A stretch of DNA of 9,215 bases from Cytophaga sp051961495 (lineage in GTDB: Bacteria > Bacteroidota > Bacteroidia > Cytophagales > Cytophagaceae). The stretch covers positions 1 to 9,215 of the forward strand of contig NZ_JBQCDF010000009.1 of the NCBI RefSeq assembly GCF_051961495.1. Direction: 5' to 3'. How positions within the stretch are numbered: the first letter of the stretch is position 1; each line of letters starts with the position of its first letter. The translations under genes and the position numbers were made by a program. The notes under the pieces were generated by a model. The model did no database searches. It was not told the origin of the DNA and saw nothing but the letters and a program-made list of their open reading frames with translations. Below are positions 1-7,272 of this stretch, in pieces.

Positions 1-2016
1 GAAAGATTTGTTAGCGCTTTCAAGTAAGGAAGCTTTGTAGCCTTCCGGAATTTCCAGTATAATGGTTGCTGTTTTAGTGGTAGCTACATCCAAAGAGCCG
101 CTGTAATTTCTTTTTTTGAAATCTTCCTGCACCTTGTCATATTCACCGAATAAAGCACCGATTGTTACCATGTAACCGTTGCCGGCTTTTTTAACCAAAT
201 CATTTAATGTGAATGTTTCTTCGATTGAGAATTTTGTTGAATTCGGTGTTACACCATAACCATCAAATTTCCAGGTCTTGTATTCATCCATCATCGGATA
301 TTCTGATTTAACCAGCTCGCTATATGAATCCTTAACGGATTTAAAATATTCACCCTCTGCGGCGTCATTTTTCCTTTTTAATTCAGCAGCCTTAACATTA
401 TTCATTCCTTTATATAAAGAAGCTGAATCAACCGGCACATACAGATTTATATACTTTAACTGATCCGTATTGAAATCTCTATTATAGTAGTCGCTGATGT
501 GGACGCTTGTAAACCCGTTTGTTGAAGACATTGTGCGTGTACAATTGATCTTGTCAAAATCTTCATTCAACGAAATTTTGAATTCTTCTTTAAGCGTGTT
601 GTCTGTATAAGCGCGATTTGGTAAAACAAAATCGGTAAACGTAAATGTTTTCAATTTGAAATTGTAGTTGTTTACAATCAATGCATCTGCGCCGCTGAAG
701 TAATTAGAGAGTTCGCCGAATTGCATATAATAGGTTGGATACATAAAATACTTTCCGTTCCAGCGAATTCCCCAGCTGATCTCAGCAGGACTGATCACGT
801 TTTTAATACCTGCGGATTTATTACCGGTACTTAAAATCAAATCGAACGTTTGTTTTTTAGTAAGCAGGATTTCTATAAAGATATCTGCCACATACATATC
901 ATATTTGTCGCGGGCTATATAGTAGTCATATGCGCCGATCGCTTGTTCATTGACAATTTTCTTACGTATGTAGTACCAGCACAATTCCATCAGTTTATCG
1001 ACATTTGTTTTAGCTATCGGATTTTTTGCGATAACTTCTGCCATAACCAGCTTGGCTGCAGAAGAGCCTGAGCTACGCAAACCTTCAAGTAACGCAACTG
1101 TTTTTACAAGCTCTTCATTAGATAATTTTGTGCGGATACGATTGTCGGTTGTTCTTACCGGAATCACCTGGTTGTTGTCACCGCCTGTATATCTTGTTAA
1201 AATGAATTTTACATGTGGCAGGTATTTTTCTCTTGGCAGGTTCCAGTCATTCACAACTTTTTCCTGTAATGAATCTTCCAGTGTAAAAGTAACGAGCCCG
1301 TTTTCACCAGTCTTTTGAGCCATTTCCGGAGCACCATTCAACGACTTGATGTAGATATAGCTATCTTTTGTCGGTGCTTCAATGGTGATAAATGTTTTTA
1401 CAACGGGAAAGTCTGATGCCAGGTATATTCTTGTAAACGGAATGTTACCTGTCAATATTCCCATCGGGTTTTTAGAGATACGGGTAAAGTCAATAATATC
1501 ACCCGTTTCAAGATCAGGCAGCGCAAAATTAAAGTACGTTTCATTCATCATTACACTGGATTTGTAATACAATGGAATAGAGGAATAGTTTGTTTCCTTG
1601 ATACCGTCTTTCAGTTGCAGCGTACGCGATGTTCCGTTGGCTTTAATAATCGTTACTTCCGAAGAGTTTGTCTCTCCGTAGCCCGATGTATAATAGGTGG
1701 AATATTTTTCAACCGCAGCTTTATCTTTCAGGTACACCCGTGTTTTTACACGTTCAACAAAATAAATAACTTCACCTCTTTCAATAAAATAGTTGGACGA
1801 ATTGAAAAGGATTACAACCGATTCATCCTTGAATTGTTCCGGCACATCTTTTATGGATGCTGAGTGTTTGTCAAATTTTTCTGACAACGCATTCGCAGCT
1901 AAAGCAGATTTTTTTGCAGCCTCATCGGCCAGGCGTTGGTCTCTTTTTTCGCTTGGCGTCTGAGCGTAGAGAACTGAGTTAATAACGAAAATTGTTATTA
2001 CTAAAAGATAGCGCAT
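1..2016 (-). CDS. Exported DUF3857/transglutaminase-like protein without catalytic triad (3' end cut off)
   Basis: The frame is open from an ATG at 2016-2014 to the window edge: 672 codons, no stop seen. Residues 1-19 (MRYLLVITIFVINSVLYAQ) look like a Sec signal peptide, so the protein is probably periplasmic or surface-exposed. Residues about 60-260 resemble a DUF3857 beta-rich domain (charged 'ERGEVIYFVERVKTRVYLKD' strand near 79-98). Residues about 340-440 fit a transglutaminase-like core, and a DUF3858-like tail begins near the IPEGYK motif at 656-661. The upstream gene has the same motif at 571-576, supporting paralogy; by that comparison about 60 codons are missing. The core lacks the expected triad: Met374 falls near the Cys position, Trp415 or Glu412 near the His, and Tyr426 near the Asp. 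There is no His between 267 and 506. Relative to its neighbour it has about 55 extra residues, probably including a charged helical stretch near 535-580. It starts 22 nt after the upstream gene stops, so the two are very probably co-transcribed. Function unknown; likely a non-enzymatic paralogue. Confidence 0.85.
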   Translation of the reverse strand, partial: MRYLLVITIFVINSVLYAQTPSEKRDQRLADEAAKKSALAANALSEKFDKHSASIKDVPEQFKDESVVILFNSSNYFIERGEVIYFVERVKTRVYLKDKAAVEKYSTYYTSGYGETNSSEVTIIKANGTSRTLQLKDGIKETNYSSIPLYYKSSVMMNETYFNFALPDLETGDIIDFTRISKNPMGILTGNIPFTRIYLASDFPVVKTFITIEAPTKDSYIYIKSLNGAPEMAQKTGENGLVTFTLEDSLQEKVVNDWNLPREKYLPHVKFILTRYTGGDNNQVIPVRTTDNRIRTKLSNEELVKTVALLEGLRSSGSSAAKLVMAEVIAKNPIAKTNVDKLMELCWYYIRKKIVNEQAIGAYDYYIARDKYDMYVADIFIEILLTKKQTFDLILSTGNKSAGIKNVISPAEISWGIRWNGKYFMYPTYYMQFGELSNYFSGADALIVNNYNFKLKTFTFTDFVLPNRAYTDNTLKEEFKISLNEDFDKINCTRTMSSTNGFTSVHISDYYNRDFNTDQLKYINLYVPVDSASLYKGMNNVKAAELKRKNDAAEGEYFKSVKDSYSELVKSEYPMMDEYKTWKFDGYGVTPNSTKFSIEETFTLNDLVKKAGNGYMVTIGALFGEYDKVQEDFKKRNYSGSLDVATTKTATIILEIPEGYKASLLESANKSF

Positions 2017-2038
2017 AAAAGAAAAGTTTGGGTGAAAA

Positions 2039-3973
2039 TTATTTGGTTAAGGTTACTTGGTTGGTATAATATTTCTTTAAATCCTTTTGGATCTTTGCAT
2101 ATTCCGCGGCTTTGGCCTTAGGTATTACTCCTGTAGGAAAGACAAATGTTTTCTTATATAAAACCTTTCCGCCAACAACAGTGTACTCCAGGTTTATCGA
2201 GCAGTAATCATTTTTAACTTTAAACGCAGGCGGTAATGTGCTTACTTTATAACCTTCAGGTATTGTCAATTCAACGGTGATGTCATAATTGATGATCATG
2301 TCAAATGTAAAATCCGTTAACCGCAATGTATCCTTTGAGTTTTTCCCGAAATAGCCGTCGAATTCCATATTGACAAACATTTCATTGTCGTCTTTGAATA
2401 CCTGGTTGCTTAACTCGAATGAGTATTTTGCATAAAACGGTATTTCTCTGTTTTGCAGATCAGAAGTTTTAACGTTCGAAACCGCCATGTTGCTGTTTGA
2501 TCTGGTGAAATAGTTTTTATAGAAGTCAACTTTCTTTTCAGATTTTGCAAAATGATATTTACGTATGTAGTAATTTTTCAAGTCTCCTTTTGCAGTCATT
2601 TCAGATTCTCCTACCAATTTATCGCCAACAACTTTCATGGTGATTTTATCAATCTCCTTGGAGCTATTGATGTCTTCAAATGGTATCGTTTCTATTTTGA
2701 ATGTTTCTCCGTCTTCGATCATTACAGGTCTGCTCTGAATACGGTAAGCATTTTCACCGAATGCTGCGTAGCTCTCCGTACAATCCAGGAAATATGTTTT
2801 ATTGTTCCAGTAAAGCGCACAGATCGCATGATTGAAGATTCCCAAGTACGGCAGCGAGCAGGTATATTTTGTATGGTTGGTATGAATCCATACAAACTTC
2901 GCATTGAAGCCTTCAAGGCGCAGCATGGTTGCCAGCAGGTTTGCCACTCCCTTGCAATCGCCGTATTTGTTATCAAGAACATCTTTCGCAGCCATAGGTT
3001 TAAAGCCTGCGATCCCATCTTCAAAGGCAATGTAGCGGATGTTATCCTGCACCCAGTAGTAAAGTGCTTTTATTTTTTCAAGGTCTGAGGTTTTTCCTTC
3101 AATGATTTTATCTGCTTGTGATTTCACAAACTCATCGTCCCTTTTCACTTCTGAATTCAGCTTGTGCAGGAAGGCATAAAAATCATTATAGCTTTCAAAG
3201 CAAGCTGTCTTTACTCCTTTAAGTGAGTATGATTTAACAATAGGTACGATATGCGGTAAATTCATGTCGGCACCGGTTGATCCGTTCTCGCCCAGGTGCG
3301 GCTTCACGTTTTCCATCTCATAAGTAATTGTTTTCACCAATGTCTTCGGATCTGTCGTGATTGTTTTTTTAATGCTGACACCTTCGAAATTGAATTCAAC
3401 CAGATCTACATCTACATCTGTAGGGATTTCAAAAGAAATGATTCTTTTTTTCTGTGGGTATTCAGAATAAAAATAGGCTGCATCTAAAAATTTATAATCT
3501 TTATACGATTTGGTGATTTCTGTTTTTTCTGTTTCCCCTTTAGAAGCAAAGTTTAGCGCAATAGCCTTGTAGCGCGCATCTGAATGGAATATCCCTCCTG
3601 ATTCAATGGCATTATCTACAGCTGTCGTATAATTAAGTACATACTTTTTTCCGTTTTTTGTATAAGAAACCATTTTGTCTATGGAAGAGAAGGTTCCATA
3701 GGTTTCATATACTCCTAACTCAACATTGTCTTTTAAAGAAAGATATTCAGACACGTGGTCTTCCTTAATGTTCAGGATTGCCCCTTTTGATTTTCCATCC
3801 AAAACAGAAAAAGTGATGGTTGATGTATTTACATCCTGATAAACAATAGATTCGGGAAACTGTTTGCTTAAATCTGTGGCAAGTTTTATAGATTCCGCGG
3901 TATTGATCTGTGCGGTCAGTGAGGTAGCACTACATAAAAATGCAGCAAATACCGGATAACTAAATAATTTCAT
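2039..3973 (-). CDS. Exported DUF3857 protein with intact transglutaminase-like core
   Basis: A 644-residue protein from the ATG at 3973-3971. This start gives a clean signal peptide (MKLFSYPVFAAFLCSATS, then LTAQ, probable cleavage near residue 22). A longer reading from a TTG at 4006 puts 11 extra residues before it and is less likely. Residues about 60-250 match the DUF3857 type of N-terminal beta domain. Residues about 295-410 form a transglutaminase/cysteine-protease-like core with a full triad: Cys340 in YGDCKG, His382 in FNHAIC and Asp397 in YFLDCTE. A C-terminal DUF3858-like beta region follows, with IPEGYK at 571-576. The family is common in Bacteroidota, usually exported, and its substrates are mostly unknown; protease, amidase or crosslinking activity are all possible. 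It is first in a two-gene operon with a catalytically degenerate paralogue 22 nt downstream. No -7 box with full consensus was found upstream; TATATTTT (minus strand, 4054-4061) is a weak candidate. Confidence 0.9.
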   Translation of the reverse strand: MKLFSYPVFAAFLCSATSLTAQINTAESIKLATDLSKQFPESIVYQDVNTSTITFSVLDGKSKGAILNIKEDHVSEYLSLKDNVELGVYETYGTFSSIDKMVSYTKNGKKYVLNYTTAVDNAIESGGIFHSDARYKAIALNFASKGETEKTEITKSYKDYKFLDAAYFYSEYPQKKRIISFEIPTDVDVDLVEFNFEGVSIKKTITTDPKTLVKTITYEMENVKPHLGENGSTGADMNLPHIVPIVKSYSLKGVKTACFESYNDFYAFLHKLNSEVKRDDEFVKSQADKIIEGKTSDLEKIKALYYWVQDNIRYIAFEDGIAGFKPMAAKDVLDNKYGDCKGVANLLATMLRLEGFNAKFVWIHTNHTKYTCSLPYLGIFNHAICALYWNNKTYFLDCTESYAAFGENAYRIQSRPVMIEDGETFKIETIPFEDINSSKEIDKITMKVVGDKLVGESEMTAKGDLKNYYIRKYHFAKSEKKVDFYKNYFTRSNSNMAVSNVKTSDLQNREIPFYAKYSFELSNQVFKDDNEMFVNMEFDGYFGKNSKDTLRLTDFTFDMIINYDITVELTIPEGYKVSTLPPAFKVKNDYCSINLEYTVVGGKVLYKKTFVFPTGVIPKAKAAEYAKIQKDLKKYYTNQVTLTK

Positions 3974-4123
3974 GGGGAAATGTATAAAATAACTAAAATA
4001 TCTCAATTGAACTGTTTGATACGTAATTATAAAGAAAATGATGCGGTTTTAATAAAATATAATTGAATAAATTCCTGCTCTGTAATTAAAATAAAAAAAT
4101 GCTTTGTTGGGCACGTTCAACCA

Positions 4124-4153
4124 AAAATGTCCCGCTGCTTGGCGGGACATTTT
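4124..4153 (-). terminator. Intrinsic terminator of scpA
   Basis: A perfect 12-bp inverted repeat (AAAATGTCCCGC, 4124-4135, against 4142-4153) with a 6-nt loop and GC-rich inner stem. Read on the minus strand the stem ends in TTTTT, so it fits termination of scpA, whose stop lies about 50 nt upstream. It separates scpA from the transglutaminase-like operon on the same strand. The plus-strand reading also ends in TTTT, but no plus-strand gene leads into it. Confidence 0.85.
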
Positions 4154-4203
4154 GATCCGGTGAACGAAGATTAAAGCAAGATCCTAATAGGACCTGTATA
4201 TTT

Positions 4204-4992
4204 TTATTCTGTATCGTTGGCGTATTCGTTTACAGCGGCGTGTTCGCCGTCGTATTGGGCGATCCAGAAGTTGTTAAAGCCTTCTCCCAGATGCAGCTGG
4301 ATTTTCTGCAGCGCCAGCAACTCAAGAATGGAAAGAAAGTTGTAGATCACAGCCATTTTTACAGGAATATCTTTGATGATATCTACAAATGAAATCCGCT
4401 GTCCGCGGCTTACTTTGTTGATGATGTACTCTTTCTGCAGTTCAATTGAATACGGATATTGAACAACGTGGTGGATAGGTTTTGATTTTTCTTCCTTCCA
4501 ACGCGCGACAACTTTTTCAAAAACTTTCAGGAGTTTATACAGGTCGATGTCCTGAAGCTCAGTTTCCACGTTGCTTACCTCAGAAAGCAGTTTCAATTCT
4601 TTCGCGATATTTCCGCGCTTCTCTCTTTTCAGAGATGTTTCTTCGAGCTCAGAGAATTCTGCAATAACTGATTTGTATTTCTTGTACTCCAGTAAGTGAG
4701 AAACCAATTCTTCCCTTGGATCTATTTCATTTCCATGGACGTCAATTTCAGGTCTTGGCAATAAGGTCTTTGCCTTGATCCGCATCAGAGTTGCCGCTAC
4801 CAGGATGAATTCACTTGCAATATCAACATTCATCTTTTCCAGACGATGAATATACTCCAGAAAGTCGTTTGTTATTTTCGAAATCGGAATGTCATATATA
4901 TCAAGTTCGTCCCGTTCTATAAAGAACAGAAGCAAGTCGAAGGGGCCTGCAAACAAGGGTAACTGGATTTCAAAATTCGGGTCCTTTGACAT
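4204..4992 (-). CDS. scpA: Segregation and condensation protein A (kleisin of the SMC complex)
   Basis: ScpA is the kleisin subunit that bridges the SMC ATPase heads and, with ScpB, helps compact and segregate the chromosome in the cytoplasm. The 262-residue length is normal. The N-terminal SMC-neck-binding part carries the family signature FAGPFDLLLFFIERDELDIYDIPI (14-37) and the helix EFILVAATLMRIKAKTLLP (61-79). A charged linker covers about 105-170. The C-terminal winged-helix region that binds the SMC head is at about 200-245, ending GEGFNNFWI. The ATG at 4992 is the natural start, directly before the conserved N-terminus. No scpB lies next to it here: the gene looks monocistronic, between its own candidate promoter at 5040-5047 and a terminator at 4124-4153. 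The identification rests on strong family motifs. Confidence 0.95.
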   Translation of the reverse strand: MSKDPNFEIQLPLFAGPFDLLLFFIERDELDIYDIPISKITNDFLEYIHRLEKMNVDIASEFILVAATLMRIKAKTLLPRPEIDVHGNEIDPREELVSHLLEYKKYKSVIAEFSELEETSLKREKRGNIAKELKLLSEVSNVETELQDIDLYKLLKVFEKVVARWKEEKSKPIHHVVQYPYSIELQKEYIINKVSRGQRISFVDIIKDIPVKMAVIYNFLSILELLALQKIQLHLGEGFNNFWIAQYDGEHAAVNEYANDTE

Positions 4993-5039
4993 GATCTAGT
5001 GAAGCAATTAAAGTGAATTGAAATGGTTAAATTTCATAT

Positions 5040-5047
5040 CAAATATA
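5040..5047 (-). promoter_or_regulatory. Candidate -7 box for scpA
   Basis: Minus-strand TATATTTG matches the Bacteroidota sigma-ABfr -7 consensus TAnnTTTG exactly. It lies 47 nt upstream of the scpA start codon, giving a predicted leader of roughly 40 nt. I see no good TTTG -33 element at the usual 19-21 nt spacing, so the call rests on the -7 box and its position alone. Confidence 0.45.
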
Positions 5048-5189
5048 CTTAATTCCGGAGCGGGAGTTTTATCCCGGAGCTGCCATCTTTTACACGTTTC
5101 CGGTTGATAAATAGGTGGATTGAGGTTAATATCTTGTGCATATCCGGCATGCAACAAAAATGGTTTCGGGACCGGATATACTAAAAGCC

Positions 5190-5223
5190 TGTTGATTATT
5201 CGTTTGATACTGAAGAATCAACA
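5190..5223. repeat. Imperfect inverted repeat upstream of dxs
   Basis: The arms TGTTGATTATTC (5190-5201) and GAAGAATCAACA (5212-5223) pair at 11 of 12 positions around a 10-nt loop. The dyad lies just upstream of the dxs promoter candidate and no T-run follows it on either strand, so it does not look like a terminator. It could be a regulator binding site; this is inference only. Confidence 0.5.
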
Positions 5224-5231
5224 CAAGAGAA

Positions 5232-5248
5232 TAGCTAAACGTTAGCTA
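5232..5248. promoter_or_regulatory. Palindromic candidate operator at the dxs promoter
   Basis: TAGCTAA-ACG-TTAGCTA is a perfect 7-bp inverted repeat with a 3-nt spacer. It ends 9 nt before the candidate -7 box at 5258-5265 and so covers the place where a -33 element should lie. That position and the 17-bp size are typical of a dimeric regulator site. No regulator gene is present in the window and the motif is not one I recognise. Confidence 0.4.
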
Positions 5249-5257
5249 AATATTGTT

Positions 5258-5265
5258 TATCTTTG
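5258..5265 (+). promoter_or_regulatory. Candidate -7 box for dxs
   Basis: TATCTTTG fits the Bacteroidota -7 consensus TAnnTTTG at every fixed position. Transcription would begin near 5271-5274, leaving a leader of about 20 nt before the GTG start at 5293. The expected -33 TTTG is absent; a palindrome occupies that position instead. Confidence 0.5.
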
Positions 5266-5292
5266 TTTTTGTAAACGACCAAAATTTACACC

Positions 5293-7203
5293 GTGATTCA
5301 AGCTGGAGAACTTTTACGTACGATTCATTCCCCTGAAGATCTTAAAAAATTAGATACCAATCAGCTTATTGCCCTTTCTGATGAATTAAGACAGTTTATT
5401 GTTGACAATGTTTCCGTTTACGGAGGCCATTTTGCAGCCAGTCTCGGTGTGGTTGAATTGACCATAGCCTTACATTATGTTTTCAATACGCCGACAGACC
5501 AATTGGTTTGGGATGTAGGCCACCAGGCTTATGGCCACAAGATCTTAACCGGCCGTATGGAAAATTTCCATACCAACAGAACTTATGGCGGCTTGTCGGG
5601 TTTTCCAAAAAGATCTGAAAGTCCTTATGATACCTTTGGCGTAGGCCACTCTTCTACTTCCATTTCAGCGGCACTGGGCATGGCCGTAGCCAACCAGTAC
5701 CAGAACGATAACCGCCAGCACATTGCTGTAATCGGCGATGGTGCTCTTACCGGCGGTATGGCGTTTGAAGCTATGAACCATGCCGGAGTAACCAACTCCA
5801 ACCTGCTGATCGTGCTGAACGACAACTGCATGGCAATTGATCCCAACGTTGGCGCATTAAAAGATTACCTTGTAGATATCACAACGTCCCGCACATATAA
5901 CCGTGTACGCGACGAAGTATGGAACATGCTCGGCAAGATCAGCAAGTTCGGACCAAATGCTCAGGCGATCGCTTCTAAAGTTGAAAGCGGTTTGAAGGCT
6001 TCGTTGCTGAAACAAAGCAACCTCTTTGAATCGCTGCATATACGGTATTTCGGTCCCGTTGACGGGCATGACCTGAATCATTTGGTGCAGGTGCTGAATG
6101 ACCTGAAGGATATTCCCGGTCCAAAGATTTTACATACACTTACCACTAAAGGTAAAGGCTTCGCACTGGCCGAGAAAGATCAGGTAAAGTGGCATGCACC
6201 GGGTAAGTTTGATAAGCTTACCGGTAAGATTCATGTAAAAACTTATGATACGCCGCAGGCTCCCAAGTATCAGGATGTATTCGGACATACAATCATTGAA
6301 CTTGCTGAAAAGAATAAAAAAATCATGGGCATCACGCCAGCCATGCCTTCGGGCAGCTCGCTAAATCTCATGATGGAACAGATGCCCGACCGCGCATTTG
6401 ATGTGGGTATTGCCGAACAGCATGCCGTTACCTTCTCTGCCGGACTGGCAACACAAGGGCTTGTTCCTTTCTGCAATATTTATTCAACCTTTATGCAGCG
6501 CGCATACGATCAGGTGATCCATGATGTGTGCATACAAAACCTGCATGTGGTGTTTTGCCTGGACCGCGCCGGCTTTGCAGGCGTAGACGGACCAACGCAC
6601 CACGGTGCGTATGACCTCGCATACTTCCGCTGCATACCCAACCTCGTAGTTGCTGCTCCCATGAACGAGCAGGAACTGCGGAACATGATGTATACCGCAC
6701 AGCTTGAAAAAAATAACCGTCCGTTCTCTATCCGTTATCCGAGAGGGCAGGGTGTGATGCCAAACTGGAAAACTCCTTTTGAAGAACTGGAAATCGGGAA
6801 AGGCCGCAAGGTAAGTGACGGCGAAGATATTGCCATCCTTACCATCGGACATATCGGCAATTATGTTATAGAAGCAAAGGTGCTACTCCGCGAAGAAGAA
6901 TTATCACCGGCCCACTTCGATATGCGTTTTGTAAAACCTATTGATGAAGCAATGCTGCATGAGGTATTTAAAAACTTTAAAAAAATCATAACTGTTGAAG
7001 ACGGTTGTTTAATGGGTGGTTTCGGAAGTGCTGTGCTGGAATTTATGGCAGATAATAATTACTCCGCGCAGGTAGTGCGCCTGGGTATTCCGGACAGAAT
7101 CGTTGAACACGGTGAACAGATAGAATTGCAGACTGAATGCGGCTTTGACCCCATAAGCATTGCCAAAACAGTACGTAATCTTTCAAGTGTCGTATTAAAA
7201 TAA
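5293..7203 (+). CDS. dxs: 1-deoxy-D-xylulose-5-phosphate synthase
   Basis: Condenses pyruvate and glyceraldehyde 3-phosphate to DXP with loss of CO2, the first step of the MEP route to isoprenoids and a precursor for thiamine and pyridoxal in many bacteria; cytoplasmic and thiamine-diphosphate dependent. The 636-residue length is normal. The ThDP/Mg motif runs from GDG (148-150) to NDN (176-178). Other family residues include His46 (GGHFAASLG), the WDVGHQAYGHKILTGR block at 73-88, catalytic Glu375 in GIAEQHAV, the DGPTHHGAYD block at 432-441 and RYPRG at 481-485. The start is GTG at 5293: an in-frame TAA lies at 5272-5274 and no ATG falls between, and the N-terminus from here aligns with the usual family beginning. 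It is divergent from scpA and followed after 22 nt by a strong terminator, so it is probably transcribed mainly alone. Confidence 0.97.
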   Translation: MIQAGELLRTIHSPEDLKKLDTNQLIALSDELRQFIVDNVSVYGGHFAASLGVVELTIALHYVFNTPTDQLVWDVGHQAYGHKILTGRMENFHTNRTYGGLSGFPKRSESPYDTFGVGHSSTSISAALGMAVANQYQNDNRQHIAVIGDGALTGGMAFEAMNHAGVTNSNLLIVLNDNCMAIDPNVGALKDYLVDITTSRTYNRVRDEVWNMLGKISKFGPNAQAIASKVESGLKASLLKQSNLFESLHIRYFGPVDGHDLNHLVQVLNDLKDIPGPKILHTLTTKGKGFALAEKDQVKWHAPGKFDKLTGKIHVKTYDTPQAPKYQDVFGHTIIELAEKNKKIMGITPAMPSGSSLNLMMEQMPDRAFDVGIAEQHAVTFSAGLATQGLVPFCNIYSTFMQRAYDQVIHDVCIQNLHVVFCLDRAGFAGVDGPTHHGAYDLAYFRCIPNLVVAAPMNEQELRNMMYTAQLEKNNRPFSIRYPRGQGVMPNWKTPFEELEIGKGRKVSDGEDIAILTIGHIGNYVIEAKVLLREEELSPAHFDMRFVKPIDEAMLHEVFKNFKKIITVEDGCLMGGFGSAVLEFMADNNYSAQVVRLGIPDRIVEHGEQIELQTECGFDPISIAKTVRNLSSVVLK

Positions 7204-7225
7204 TTTTACATCACATACCTTATTT

Positions 7226-7259
7226 AACAAAGGCCGATGAAAACATCGGCCTTTGTTTT
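7226..7259 (+). terminator. Intrinsic terminator of dxs
   Basis: A perfect 14-bp stem (AACAAAGGCCGATG at 7226-7239 with its complement at 7244-7257), an AAAA loop, and a T-rich 3' side ending TTTT at 7256-7259. It begins 22 nt after the dxs stop. It also contains the ATG at 7237 that would otherwise extend the next gene upstream. Confidence 0.9.
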
Positions 7260-7272
7260 GCATGCTGCTGTT

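Larger units (their letters stand above)
4993..5292. other. Divergent intergenic region between scpA and dxs
   Basis: A 300-bp non-coding stretch between the start codons of scpA (minus) and dxs (plus). No open frame of gene-like character was found. It holds a Bacteroidota-type -7 box pointing each way, two inverted repeats near dxs (5190-5223 and 5232-5248), and a short 7-bp direct repeat CCGGAGC at 5055-5061 and 5074-5080. Apart from these, about 5081-5189 shows nothing I can name. Confidence 0.7.

Noticed and set aside
850..1863. Several plus-strand open frames of 61-88 codons
   Set aside because: All are antisense to the continuous 672-codon minus-strand frame of the inactive paralogue, which has a signal peptide and family motifs.
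2552..3088. 178-codon open frame on the plus strand
   Set aside because: It is antisense to the transglutaminase core, whose catalytic motifs are intact on the minus strand; the Cys/His/Phe-rich translation resembles no family.
3974..4006. TTG start extending the active transglutaminase-like protein by 11 residues
   Set aside because: The ATG at 3973 gives a direct, well-formed signal peptide; the extension would bury it behind extra residues and needs a rare start codon.
5055..5080. Short CCGGAGC direct repeat and a 5-bp CGGGA/TCCCG hairpin
   Set aside because: Too short to separate from chance; no T-run and no clear relation to either promoter.
6484..6852. 122-codon minus-strand open frame within dxs
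   Set aside because: It is a shadow of the dxs coding frame, where conserved catalytic blocks lie; no start context or family resemblance.
7237..7272. ATG start extending the hydrolase by 12 residues
   Set aside because: It lies inside the dxs terminator stem, and family similarity begins only after the ATG at 7273.
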